From Allacma fusca (taxonomy: Eukaryota > Arthropoda > Collembola > Symphypleona > Sminthuridae), in assembly GCA_947179485.1 (NCBI GenBank), contig OX359249.1, positions 36,070,250-36,134,249 on the forward strand: a stretch of DNA of 64,000 nucleotides, given 5' to 3'. The translations under genes were made by a program, and so were the position numbers. The notes under the pieces are model-generated. The model was not told where the DNA came from. It searched no databases and was given only the letters and a program-made list of their open reading frames with translations. Of this stretch, positions 11,901-24,963 are shown piece by piece (positions within the stretch are counted from its first letter, which is position 1; every line of letters starts with the position of its first letter).

Positions 11901-14900
11901 CCTGTCATTGTATTTTATACGATTCTCTTGAATCGTTTCAACCTTGTTTCTCAGTTTTGACGCTCATGTCATTATTTAAGTCCACAATGGGAGTACTATT
12001 TAATGTAAAAATGAAAACCATTTTCCCTTGAGCATTCCCTTGAAATTTTTCCTCTAAAAGGACTTCCTAACAACTTTTAATGACACCATTACATCTGTAC
12101 ATTTTTATCTAAGAACAAAATTAAGATCTATTGGATTTTGAAACCTGTCTGTAATCATTTACTTTAAACTAATTAGTTTCTGATACTCGAATGACTGTCA
12201 AAGCTAAATCTCTACAGCTAAGAGATGTGACTACTGGTCCCGTGCTTGAACCAGATTCGTCTTCCATTATTTACTCTCTATTTGTAATGTGTATTCCTTC
12301 TCAGGCCCCTTCATCCAATAAAAATACCGCTCTCTACAGAGATTCCCAAGACGAAAATCAATACGAGCGAAACCAATAAAGTTGTCGTTAAGAAACTTTG
12401 AAAAAATCATGTCTCTCATAAAGACCTGGCAGTAAATATTTGCTGTAGTAAATCTACCCAGGCTCAAGTCTTAAAATGTATTCAAAGCCAACAATGTACT
12501 CATGCTTTGTACAAACACATTGGCAATATAAAATGTCCTGGCTGTAGATTTATTCTGCCTTTACAGCATCCCTGAAATGTTCCCTGAAATGTATCTCTAT
12601 TCCAACTCCATGTATTTCCTAGTGTACAAGAATCTACACCCAAAACCTCCATTCTGAATAGTCACTTTGATTTTATGTTCAAAACTAGAAAGGAATCCTG
12701 GAAATGATTTAAGTAAGTTGTAACTTTCCTGTTTGTACAGTGACAGTCAGTCTCAACAACGATTTCAAGATCGATTTCCCATCCACGTTTTTGTAATTCT
12801 GCTTTCATAATAATTATTTTCAAAACAGATCATTCAGAGAACAGTATGGTACCGTGTGGAGTTCTGTGTGCTACTGAAATAGCTGGACGCAGGAGGAGTT
12901 GATGTCGGTCACAGGAAAGTAGAGCCTCCATAAAAATTATTAATGACTGCCAAATCAGCATTCAGGGGAGCTTTGAAAGCATTGGAATCGGGAGTAGGGG
13001 AGCATTGTATGGAGGAAAGTATTTTAGCTTCAATTATCAAGCCAATTAGCAGCTGGAGTACTGAGAAAGGCTGAGGTGTGAGGTAGCCTGTACAGGTCTG
13101 AAAGGTGCAGTGTTTATTTATTTTTAGACTGCAAAAGGCAAAAGAAACACGACGGCAGTACAGGTAGGAGATGAAGCTCCCACAAATGGATATTGACAGT
13201 GCAAACAATGTTAATGATACTAGTTATATGCAGTTCAATGTGTCAAGAAAGTTGTTTTCAGATACCGCACTCGAGTGTCAAAAGGTAAATTTAAATTGAA
13301 ATGTAAACAGCTTGAACCGGAGGAGATAAATGCTTTGTTCGAGGCTCCTTCCATGTGCTTGATTCCCTAGGATTTCCCGTACAGTTCAGTTAGAGATAGA
13401 GAGACACATATTGGAAAAGAAAAGACATAAAACCGAATGCTGATGAGTAATATACTGATGAAATTAATGCTAGCTAAATAGGACGCTCAGCGGGTGCACA
13501 TGAGTGAGAAGCCACACGTGGTGAACAAAGACCTCGTTGACTTTGGAAACGACGAGAAAATTGATTGTGAATTCATCAAATGATGTTGGAGTTGGTAACT
13601 TACTACAATTTTATTCCGATGTCTGGCGGTACAAGATTGTTTTATGATTGGAATCCCAACATAAGTCGGTCATCAGTTTCAAAAACAATTAATAAAACTA
13701 TTTACACATTAAACTAAATGTTCAAAAGTTAATACCTTGTTTGTCTGCCACTGCTGCGTTTACAAAAAGGGTATGGCAGAGTACTCTGTACAAACTGTCT
13801 GACTCATTTTTCCTTACGCATGTTATCTGGTCTGTAGTAAATAATATAAAAGAACAGACCAGCATGGAGTTCATGCCACAGTGGTTCAGTAGTGCCAATG
13901 TCAGTTTCCTTGAGAGCGTTTCCGTTTCCCCATCGTCATTTCAATAAAACCATATAATTTCAAACGTGAATTTAATGCTAATTCAATATTTATGAGAGAG
14001 AAATTGAACCTCACAACAGGAGAAAAATCAATAAACGATTGTAATTTTTATTCCCTTTGGTATTCCTCTCGATTTTTTTTCGTCTGCTCAAGCACACCCT
14101 GTAATGGCTTGAGCTTCAAGTTGTAAATTGTTCTTTGTCGGCACAAGAATTAGACTACATCTGTTCAATCTGTTGTACCTACACTTGAGGAAATCAAGTG
14201 GCGCAGAACCAAGAGTAAGAGCAAGTCTCCGTATGTAAATACAGCGGAGCTCAATAAGTCACTAGCATTATGGGGAGGATTATGACACATTTTTTAAGCA
14301 AAAGAGGAAAGATAATCTGACAATGAATGGAGTCAGGGGTTCATGCTGAGCGTACATACAAGTAAAAGCGTTCCACCTACATAGAGAAACTTGAGTAACA
14401 AATTAGTTGCTACTCAAATTATTAGAACTAGGTAAAACTTTTAAATAAATCTCTCCAATCGGAAAGAATATTGATGACAAGAATACATCAGTCGGTGATC
14501 ATGGCTTTGGAAATGGGAAGAGGAGATTTCACGAATATGTAAATCTTGTGCCTTTGTAATGACTTTACGGTCCATATAACAATCGAATACTTTACAAGAG
14601 AATAAAAGCGCTATTAGGGTATGTTTATGTGTGCAAATTTTTTATATCATAAAAGAAGAAGTTTGATTATAAATTGGAATGTGCTCATGTGAAGGTATAA
14701 AGTGACCTCATTTCGGCGTACTACAATATGACTTGGGTTCTCTGATTGTCTGATCGATGCACAAGTCCATTGCAAGGGGGAAGTGCACACAAGATTTTGT
14801 AGTCATAACTATAGAAGAGCTGTTGGGCTCGTCATCGGCGGTCTCAATGGAAAATGAACAACAGCAGACTAGTTTCTTTCAAGATCAAGCTCAGGAGCGA

Positions 14901-16740
14901 GCAAAGTTTGTTTTATCTCGTTTCTTCCAGTCATATTCCATTCATGTCAATTCAAGTTCACATTTGCTTAATAATTATAAGCATATTATACTAGTAAAAA
15001 TTATTCTTCCTTTCAAATTGTAAATGAGACTCAGCCGACATCCTATCAAGTTCATGAGACTAGATTCAGATAGTCGTTCATATCACAATACAATTAGTTC
15101 AATATCTGCTTTTGCTAGCATCACATCTCAAAATTTACATTCCGTATCGATGCTCACACTCCCTGCCCATTTCAATTTTTTCAACAGACTGGCTCATAAA
15201 CAACCGGGGAATCATAATTGTAGCATCATAAAAATGAAAGTTCGAGTCATACCCCCACTAATTACACGCGTTGTTTCGCATAACATAATATTAATGAAAG
15301 TTACTAAATTTTCTGGTTGCTGAAAACCCGCTAATTTGTCTCGTACCGGTATGTAAATATTCCATTTGCAGACAAGTTTTCTGCCCCTTAATTGCTCTCT
15401 TTTTAATGTCTTCAGTCTTCCTTTCCAATGACATACTGTGCATTTCTTGGAGGCACTCCACAACTTCCACAAGCCTAATTTGCTTATTCTTGCCCTCACA
15501 AAAAAAAATTCAGTACGACTGGGGTATCGAAGTAAATGTAGAAATGACTATAGAATTTACACTATATTCAGAAAGTGAGCAGTATATCAAGGGTTAATAT
15601 AATCGCGTGTCAATTTTTATTTAGAATTCTGAGCATATTCTTCTCTGGGATTATTGATGAAATATGCTGGAGGGTGAAATGATAAAAATGTACGTACTAA
15701 AAGATCCCAGTGACTGTATGTTTCATCAGAACGTGACGTACGTATTCAATGTTCGAAAATAGCGATTGCTAAACTGAGAAATGAATTAGTTACCATTCAG
15801 GAATCCTGACATGACCTTAATGATTTTGAGTGGTATGTTGCAGTGTGGAGGAAAACATATAAAATTAATTATATGGCTTTCATGGCAAAGTCTCTTTCGG
15901 TATGCCAACGAGAGGGTTTCCGTGAATGTGTAAAGAGCTTGATGGAGAACATCAGGACGAGTTTTCTTTAATGCTCTAACGAATTCTTGAGACACTGAGT
16001 AAGAGAAATCAATAGTGGTTTGTTTTCTCCCTCACCCCTCTGGGTCTAATTATCTTGATTGTCTCATACTTATTGCACCATATTTGCTAAAGAAAATTAA
16101 TCTTTTTTGTCTTCACGTCTGCACCGAGCTTAGGAGCAATCTTCCGACGGATTCCACGTTCAGACTCCTCCATTTATCTCGTGTTCCGAAATCCGCTGAG
16201 GCAGCTGTAAACTGCTGAGGATCCAAGTTATCTCCGTGTAAAATCTTGAGGAGACTGCTCTCGTGCATTTGATTCACTGTCAGTGACAGTATGGTAGTAA
16301 CTGCTCTTGTGACAAGGATGATTTGGTTGTCGTAGCCGCAATATGCTCATAATTTTTTACTTGGCCAAAATTAAAGTACAATATGAGACATAATAAATTA
16401 CACTTGTTTTCTACAATCAAGAATGTGCTTGACCATGGCGAATGGAAGGTAATAACAACTGACACGTACGAGCCTGAGCATCTGAGCTTGTACATATACC
16501 TCTGTCAATCAGTTGGTGAGGTTCATATGAGAAAGAATAAGTCATATTGATGTGTTTTATTTATGAAGAAAGTTGGTTCATTGCGTAAGCGATGCGGTAT
16601 TAAACCCAAGATAAGTTTGTTGGTTAAGTTTTATTATCCTCAAACAAGATTCATGAGAGGAAAAAAGTCAAGAGTATAGCATCAAATGAATCTACTGCAG
16701 CTTCTCCCCTCTTTCTCTCCCTCTTAATTTCCTTGCTTTT
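8990..16740. other. Gene-poor region, no confident gene
   Basis: Only short frames are present. Apart from the TG tract I see no large repeat, RNA gene or family-level protein similarity. A frame at 14,757-15,023 (plus, 88 codons, ATG start) has a mildly protein-like first half with a Glu/Gln-rich stretch, but no splice context or homology that I recognise. A segment from 9653 follows a good acceptor (TTTCTTGCAG) but ends in a stop without a clear partner exon. Confidence 0.55.
9395..9470. repeat. TG/GTGT-rich microsatellite
   Basis: An imperfect TG-repeat tract with interruptions (TATG, TCTG, TTTG). It opens the opposite-strand frame as a Thr-His repeat, which is an artefact of the simple repeat. 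Confidence 0.8.
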
Positions 16741-16747
16741 ATTCCAG

Positions 16748-16882
16748 GGTTAAAGCAGTCAGACAGCTGGAGAAACTTTGCAGATCCAACAGGATTTTCC
16801 CCTGCGTCCTTTTACAAATGCGTCGTTGTCGCTACATCCTTACCAGTAGCAGGGACATAGTAAAAAGAAAACCTCTACCTTG
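16748..16882 (+). other. Exon-like segment, unknown
   Basis: A long C/T-rich tract ending TTTTATTCCAG makes one of the best acceptor sites in the left half of the window. The segment ends at a possible GTATGT donor. Two frames are readable: one stays open to the donor, the other stops at 16,858 (TAG) and would make this a terminal exon. Neither gives a product I recognise. Joining the open frame to the next exon-like segment (18,008) creates a stop, so the two do not form a simple gene together. Confidence 0.15.
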
Positions 16883-18007
16883 GTATGTACGCAAGTAGAG
16901 TTTAATATCAAAACGTACAGATCACGCTGAGCATAATGCTCTTATGAAATAGAACAAGAAATCTGGATGGAAGTCCAGGCATCAATTTACTTGGTTGCAT
17001 GTGATCACGGAAGGCTTTCAGAGATTAACCAAACTGTGAGCATTGTGAAAGTATTCTCGACAATCCTTGACAGCATATGGTGACAAAAGAAAAAGAAAAG
17101 GAAAATCTTTTTCCAATCAAAAAAAAATTCATTTAATAAGCCATTTTTGAAATAAATGAACTACGTTAACAAGTACATTCAACCTTTGCTCTTATTATTT
17201 CTATGAATGTCACAAAGGTACCGAAGACTGTACACAATGAATTAAACTTGTTAGCCCGTACGTGTGGTATGCAGAGACATATAGAGGTACACAAACGTGC
17301 ACAATTGATCCAGCTAATCGAGTAAAGTCAAATATTTGAATTGTAATCTGATCGATTTCCCAAATAATAAACAGTCAAGACTTACTTTCACTAAACATGT
17401 TCGTTGAAATTAGTGCATCTAGGGATTCAGCAAGAGGCCACAGGCCAGCCTTGAGAAGCCAAGGTTAATTAGATGGTTGCAGTCACCTCCTACACGGTAT
17501 GAGTTACAGATGTAAATGCAGTATGCGGTTCTGAGTTCACTGCTAATCAATAATTAGAACGATTTGATTGGTACTCATAACTGCTCCTTTGTTTTCCCTT
17601 TTACACTAGATTCGTTCCATGCAATTTTCAATTCTCTAATGCTAAGTAGTCATTACCCTCAAGAAGCTCAACTTGCTAAGCAGCTAGGCTTCACGACTAG
17701 GTTGGAAAAAGTTAAGAATATTTTTGCAAACCTTTCTCTAAATTATGAAAATTAGTTATCGAATCAAGAATTACTTGCTCCAAATTGAGGTTTATTACAT
17801 GGAGGAATCAGAAGAATAAAAATCGTAGCGCCAGTCGGCTCTTGCCTAACGATATACTCCAAAGCGCTCTACACTACTGATACCGACAGAGAACGTGTAC
17901 GGTACCATTTTGAGGGGAGTGAAAACCAGAGTAATAATTATTGCAGCAGTGGACATTGGTACTGTGAGCATTTTACCAGCCAGTAATTTACTCTTTTACA
18001 ATCTCAG

Positions 18008-18083
18008 ATCCAAGTCAGTGGTGCAAGTGCCCAAAAGAAAGGGACGAGAAGGACGCGCCTCTCAGTTCGTACAAAAGGTGAAG
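18008..18083 (+). other. Exon-like segment, basic peptide
   Basis: Bounded by a pyrimidine-rich acceptor (TTTTACAATCTCAG) and an AAG|GTATGA donor. The open frame reads SKSVVQVPKRKGREGRASQF and is rich in Lys and Arg, like a nuclear-localisation stretch. A further fragment ending at a GTGAGT donor lies at about 18,267-18,329. No complete gene can be assembled from these, and chance is a real possibility. Confidence 0.15.
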
Positions 18084-21000
18084 GTATGAATAAGATGGTA
18101 TAAGTAAAATGTCATACTACTATATTTTAAGATAAGTGTTGCTGATCCAACGAAAAGCCTTTGTGTTTCCTAAGGGAGAGCATAAGAATTTTAATTGAGC
18201 AGATAAAGCAGGACATTTTCTAAAATCACGTCCCTACGATAACTTATGTGCACATATGGTAAGGACGTGTACGTGGACTGTAGAGAGGATTTACGTTGGA
18301 AAGGTTTACAACAACGGCTGCTACAAGGTGAGTACGACTACGACGGCTACCTTAGTAAAGCTATAGATAGCGCAAGCTATTCCTCATTTGATAGTTAAGA
18401 ACTGTGAACCTCTTTGGTAGCGTTAATGAACGTTATCAGAATCATCGGAATAATTACACCCTATCAGGGACGTCACTATATACCTGATAGAGGATACATT
18501 AAGAGTTGTGAGCAAAGGAAAAGTCAAATGTGTATATGCTACCGGTCAGTCACGTGTATGTTGTGCCGTATGCAGGATGTGGAGATTGTGCTAGTTTATT
18601 ATGATCTGTATGTATTCCCTCCACTGTATACAGAGTCACACACACACATGCATTTCACTCTCAAGTCAGTCAGATCTACTATCATAAGTTTTGCTTGATT
18701 TATTATTGATTTTTATCAGACACTGATATTGATTCTACAAGTGGGACACAATAGAATAATAACTATATAATACTGAACCACAAAGAGGCGAATCCAATCA
18801 TGTGTATCAAATTCTTTGCACATACCCCATCGTCTATAGATAAAGAGAAAGTTGTACTTGCTCAGCATGTAAGAACAGATGAGGCGATTACTTGGTGAGG
18901 AACTCCATATGAACTTTATGAATGTAACTTGTGGGGAGAACATCACAAATCATCATTGTGGGATTTGTTGAGATAAGTAAAGCAGTTTGAAATTTCTATC
19001 ACTTTGAGGATTGGCGTACATTTTTATTGCAGATTATCACTATCATGACATTTTCTGTCATTAAGTGTATGCATCTGCACTTGAAAGGAACTTTGTTGTG
19101 AGGAAATATTCAAGTCAAAATGAATGAAACCAGCATTAATCATACGAGTACATCTCATCTCAATGCATGTGGTGGGAATTACTTAAACCTTTTTACCTGC
19201 CGAATGAAGTTGGAGAGATGACGATGTCAAGAGAATAAGACCGTGACATCGTCCCCCGTCAATCATTTCCGCTATTTGTAGTGCAATTCAAATATACATA
19301 TTACATATTACATTTTACCTGATGAGCGTCAAGTCAAATGAGTGCGGAAAGGAAAAAAATTATTTGTTTCAAAAATTGCTAATATCTACATGTGTATCTA
19401 CTTACTTCAATTTAAAATATGTTAGTACTCGTATCATTTTGGACAAATTTCTACTACATGATTAATTTTGTTCAAATTCATGTCGATCACAATCTGCAGA
19501 GCTATATGTAATTAATTATATACAGTATATCCCCATCGATTCCAATTTGTTAGGTTTTGTCTTGCCTCTAATAGAAATTTGTTCAATTTACCTTTGAGAG
19601 AGGAACTTCAGCTGGGTATGCATACATACAATTGTAGGATTATCGATAATTATTACTTTTGCTGAGTAAACTTTCGCACGCTCACAGCATGTTACAAATT
19701 GTAAATCCAAAGAAGGTTGAATGGTAAGTGTCAATCAGTTGAACATTCAGGGGTATATTCAGATACCAATACTGTGTAAGGTGTTGGTGCTACTGTGCTT
19801 TAGGCTGTTATGTGTATTTCGACTTATACGGTAGTCGGATCATCGATAATAATTAAGGCTAGATAACTTTTTGGTGCATGCAAATGTTAAAATGACACTG
19901 ACCAACAATGCAGTTTGAGGTTTGAGTCTGACAATGCATTTAAATGCAATGATAAATGCAGTTCCCGTGCACGTTATCTTATTAACACGGTCCTCTCCTA
20001 GAGATGAAATATATGACACGGTGCAAGAATTATTTAGGCTAATTAAATGAAAAGTATCCTCATCGTGGATAAAAGGGAGTAATTACAAAGCAACAATTGA
20101 GCGAGTGACTTTGTAACAGGAGCGATCTTGATTATAAAAATCCATGTTTTTAGTCACCACTGACATACTAATCTCTGATTTAGGGCCTTGAAAACGTCGC
20201 CGTCAATCACCTGTGGCAAATAATTCAACTTTACTGGAGTCAAAATCTGCATGCGATGTCAAATGGATTGAATAAATGATTATACATAAAAACACAAAAA
20301 TATGTAAGCTTTAACTCATTGGATGTTTTATCATAACGGGCTTGTCCTCGTTGCTACATTTGCAATAGCAGTAAATTGGATTGTACGCAATAGTCATATA
20401 TGTTGGAAGGTGTTTTCAACCTTTTTCACTTTCTGGGCTTGCCTTTTAGAATTAACCTGAGTCAAATTATTTGATTTTGTATTTTATGTATACACATTTT
20501 CCAGGTTATGTTTCGTCTGAATGAAATTTTTATTTAAAAAAAAACTACATACTGCCGTGCATGTAATGTCTACATGGTATGATATTACAGAGTGGACAGA
20601 CGCACCCAATAAATAAATGTGAGTTTCTGCTGGGGAGAATTCTCTTTTAATTGTTTGGTGCTACGAACCCCTCGTATATAGAAAGTGAAAGAAAAAGAAG
20701 ACGTCATTTATGCTTCCTGCATGCTGTTGTCGGCCAAGTTCTTTCTGGGAAACGTATTTTTGCTGCATGTTAATGTGTACACTGTATGGGTAAAAATGTA
20801 CCTAAGTAGGTAATAACGTCCCTACATTATCTGCTACTGACTGAGTGAGCTTGTATAGAGTTCTCTGTAGGTGTACTTCCGTTGTGTGTGAGTAAATGAA
20901 GATTTATTACTTACATGCATTAGCAATTATTTCCCTGGGCCTCTACTCTGTTCTTATTTACGCTACTTGCTGTTACTACCGCATTTTATTAATAATACAA

Positions 21001-23440
21001 TTGATTTGGTTTACATGTTCGTATTTATATCATGTAATTAGGAGGGAGCTGAATTGTAAGTATGCAAAATAATTTGTTTAAAAAAACTTGTTGCTGTAGA
21101 GTCACCTCACCGGAAATGTATACGACCTGATGAGGGAATGCTTACTAACCTGTTCTTATTTACACTTGCCCATACCTCAGTATTTCTGCTATATTTTTAC
21201 ATTTTCTCAATTTAGGCTAATGATCTTCTAAAGGAAATTTTCACTGCAGAAAAATTAAATAAAGGTACGCCTAAAATCACACAATCATGTCAATTGACTC
21301 GAGGAGTATACATGCAGAGAAACAAGCTATTTCCAGGATATAAGTATTTCAGTGCAGGCACTGTACACTCACAATTAGAACACAATTAGAATTTTTCATT
21401 CAAATGATTCAATAATATTAGTTTTTCTGCTACAGGTGACTCCTAAAGGTGTTCCACCTCATGTATATTTTTTCATACAAAATCTGACTCGCATATTAAT
21501 CATAAATTCATTAAATCTAAACTATAAATAGCACAATCTAAGCTGAATTATCATCACGAGCAGGCAGGGATTCATCCATGGTGTTATTGTGCAGATAAAA
21601 TAACATCCTTTTTGAACGTCCACCTTTTATTTTTAGCAATATTTCATTTGAAATATAAACATGGTATATTTTTGGGATAGAATTTAGATAACATCAACTT
21701 TAATGCAAATACAACAGCACGTGTACGTAATTACACTCATCCTTCCTTTGTAGGATACCTCAATACCTGCAGTCCCAGCTTAGGCTCGGCTACTGAGGGA
21801 TATAATTAATACCTACAAAACAAAGTTTAGCAAAATTACATTCTTGCAATCTGCCACTACCGTAAAAAATGATGAACGTCTGTATATCCTAGTGCTTTTA
21901 CTTTTTACCACATTGCCATGCTAACTTTTGCCCCATGGCCCACATTATGTGCATTGACTTGCAGCAAGTGCATGCTTATGACCCGAACTGCAATAAAGGT
22001 TTTTTTAAAACATGACATTTTGATTACTGATGAGGACGATTTGAAACTCTATGGGTTAAAAGTCAGCCCAAAATCCTGAAGTTTCAGTACAGTATTGAAT
22101 ATCACTGTGCCCATACTTATGTACCCTGTTTTAAAATATTTTGTCCTCATACATAGTTCAGCTCACAACTCTACTCCCATACACGCACGTACTACATAAC
22201 GGATCCGCCTTCCTCGGGATGAAAAGTGATTTGAAGTTACATTTATCTTACAAAGCGTGAGAGCAAGAGAAAAATCACACGTTTTAGAAGATTATTCACC
22301 TTCATAATGCGGATCATTCAATCATCAACCGATCATTCATGCAAGGCAATATAGGTGTGCAGTGGTAATGCTCAAGATAATTCTAGTACTTACATACATA
22401 AGTGAGCAAGATATTAAGCACGCTTAAGCCCGCTTTTGGCAGCTTCCCTAAATGGGGAAACTGGATTGATGGCATGTGATTATTTCGATTGAGCTACTAG
22501 GCCAGGGAACTTAATGACATGAAAAGTAGCTCGTTCAGTAATATTTCTTCCTTAAAAAAAACCTCACCATGAACCTAAATGCCCTATACGAATCCTCACT
22601 GTCGGTGTCCACAAATTAAAAAACTTTTCCTACCTCCACCTATGCACACACAAAAATAATCTTCCTACAACTCCCTGAATTTAAAATTAAAAGAATCTTC
22701 AATTATTCAATATATAATTACAGATATATGCATTGAAACAAAACAAGAAAAACTTTTACTATTTTCCCTCAATGAGCTAACATTTACTACACAAACCAAT
22801 TATAACATATACCCAAACCCCCAAAAAAAAACCCATGCACTCCCAGACCCCAGCTTATTTGGAGCCCACAAAAGCCAATGAATGAAATGTCCTGCGTGTT
22901 CACCAGCCCACAGAACAGAACCTCAGCTTTAGACCGGAAGAAACACCAAACCGCTTGAGGATTCCTGAACAATCATTAAACATAACGACTGACTGTCCCC
23001 TCATAGAATTGACCTACTTCCTAATAAGACAATCAACCACACAGGAAAGTTAAATGACATCCCAGTAAAGTGTATTGCATTGCCCCAGCCATCCCTATAC
23101 ATAACTCCCCGCTCCTCTACATACTTCACAATAATTAATGTATGAATTATTAACCATTCAAAAAATTACTCATCAGCCCTTTGCTCACTACTACAATACA
23201 GAGTTGTCATATGAGCCGAAAGTTTAGCTCAGGCTTTTAAATATCCTCCTGGTGACATTGAGCAGGTGACAGGTACTCCGGGAACTCAGGTGCATTCATT
23301 TCATACACCCGGACCAACTGTGCAGAGGCATCTCTACATACAAAGTAACCTCGGGTCCTGTTACCCATGTAACTACATCCCCTGATCGATGGCAACTATC
23401 GCAAGTACCAATAAGCATTAGCTGATAAATCCTCATCCCA

Positions 23441-23464
23441 GGGTATTATAGGCCTATAATACCC
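23441..23464. repeat. Perfect 24-bp palindrome
   Basis: The 24 bases are identical to their reverse complement. The left half is GGGTATTATAGG and its mirror follows with no spacer, centred on GGCC. No gene end or transposon boundary was recognised beside it. It lies about 1.5 kb upstream of the start codon at 24,964, so a dimeric protein-binding site is possible but not shown. Confidence 0.75.
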
Positions 23465-23751
23465 CCGTATACAGTATGTGTCGAAGATGGTCCGGAGTAC
23501 TACTGTGTAATACCCCGTAACCAGTCCGGACTATTGTTTCGCTAAAGCAAGGTTATATATCACCTCTTTCTTTCCATGAAATAAATGTAGCCCATTAAAA
23601 CCTCCAACAGATATCAATAACTCTATATGCGAATCTTACAGGGACCGAGGGACCCAATATAATCATATTAATAATTTGAGGGAGTAGGAAATAATATGAG
23701 GACTGTGGACGTGGACTTCATTTAGTAAATGACTATACTATATGGATTAAG

Positions 23752-23752
23752 C

Positions 23753-23785
<33 letters not shown>
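23752..23785. repeat. TG then TA dinucleotide microsatellite
   Basis: About twelve TG units run straight into four TA units, a common compound microsatellite. A second TG tract lies at about 24,284-24,308 in the presumed 5' region of the downstream gene. Confidence 0.8.
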
Positions 23786-24539
23786 GTGTGTGTCTAGTGC
23801 TGTTATTATTTTGTTCGGACTTTTTGCGGTATGATTTTGAGCAATGTTCGTTTCGTGTATGGGTCGTATGAAGTAGTACTAAGTAAGTAGTTGTGTATAT
23901 GCAGACGGTGTGAGTGTGAATGTGAATGCTCTGGAACGGAGAGCTGTTCTTTCGAAGCCCTGTGAGCTTTGGGGAGGTACACAATGCGGTTGCGGACGCC
24001 GCTTCTGCATCAGCTGATTTTGGGCTGGGCTCCTGGTTTATTTCAATTTTATATTTCTCCTTGTCAGACCCAGGGAACTTCTTGACTTGTGTGACTTTCG
24101 AAAGTATTTTAAGGGAAGGAGTGAATTGAGACCATTATTATAAATATTTTGTGGAGGTGATCTTTTTACATGATCTTTGGAATATTTAATTGTTACAATC
24201 TGAGGGAAATTATCATATTTGGGGACACCAGGTGAGGAGAGGCAGCCGAGTAATTCAACGGACTGTGTTATTGTGTTTTGTTGTGTTTGTGTGTGTGTGT
24301 GTGTGTGTTTGTGACACTATTCTCGAGTAATAAGAGGAATAGAGTGGACAACAAATATTATAGTGTGTGTATATGTAATCAGTGAGTAGAAAAATACAGT
24401 GAGGACACTGGGCAAGTGGTAAGATCTGTGTAGTGAGGAAGATTCTTGATGACTGTCTCGGTCACTGATTGAGTTGAATGATGTTGACATGGTTGAAAAA
24501 AGGACATGTAGGGAAAAGACGCTAAGTAAACTCTCCTCT

Positions 24540-24592
24540 GACTCTAACTTTGGCTCTGACTCTGACTCTGGCTCTGGCTCTGGCTCTAGATT
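24540..24592 (+). repeat. Degenerate GGCTCT hexamer repeat upstream of gene
   Basis: About eight tandem hexamers of the form GACTCT or GGCTCT occur some 400 bp upstream of the membrane-protein start codon, in what is probably promoter or 5' UTR. The unit length of six would keep a frame, but no coding role is visible. Confidence 0.7.
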
Positions 24593-24963
24593 ACGTCACG
24601 TTGTGTAAGTCACAAAGAAGATGATGTTAGTAACGTGCGGCTGGGATCAGATCACCTCCACTGATATTTTTTGCTCTGTTGTTTTGTGAAGCATTTTTGT
24701 GGTGAGTCAATTCTGCAGCTGCAGCTGCTGGGTCTCAACAGAAGAAAAAGAAAAGTCGATGTTAGTTTGTTGGAGTGGAGTTTGGGAATATTAGTGGAGA
24801 TGGAAGAGAATTGGCTGGCGCTGAGCTGAATTGTCTCACTTGTTCTTGGTGATTATCTCGGCTCATCTGACTCAAGGTGATAATTAGTGATTACAGTGAA
24901 GGAGGAAGTCTCAAATCCTATCCTCTCAGAAGCTCGTCTGGTTGAAAAAGCAATGACGGAGAG

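Larger units (their letters stand above)
18330..23900. other. Gene-poor region, no confident gene
   Basis: Strongly AT-rich with hardly any open frame over 60 codons between 19,000 and 22,700. The only structure noted is a perfect palindrome at 23,441-23,464 and a TG/TA microsatellite at about 23,752-23,785. It probably includes the distal upstream region of the membrane-protein gene that starts at 24,964. Confidence 0.55.

Noticed and set aside
16748-18083. Two-exon gene joining 16,748-16,882 to 18,008-18,083
   Set aside because: The junction makes TGA in the only frame open across the first segment.
23733-23984. Minus-strand frame with Thr-His runs
   Set aside because: Also produced by a TG/TA microsatellite.
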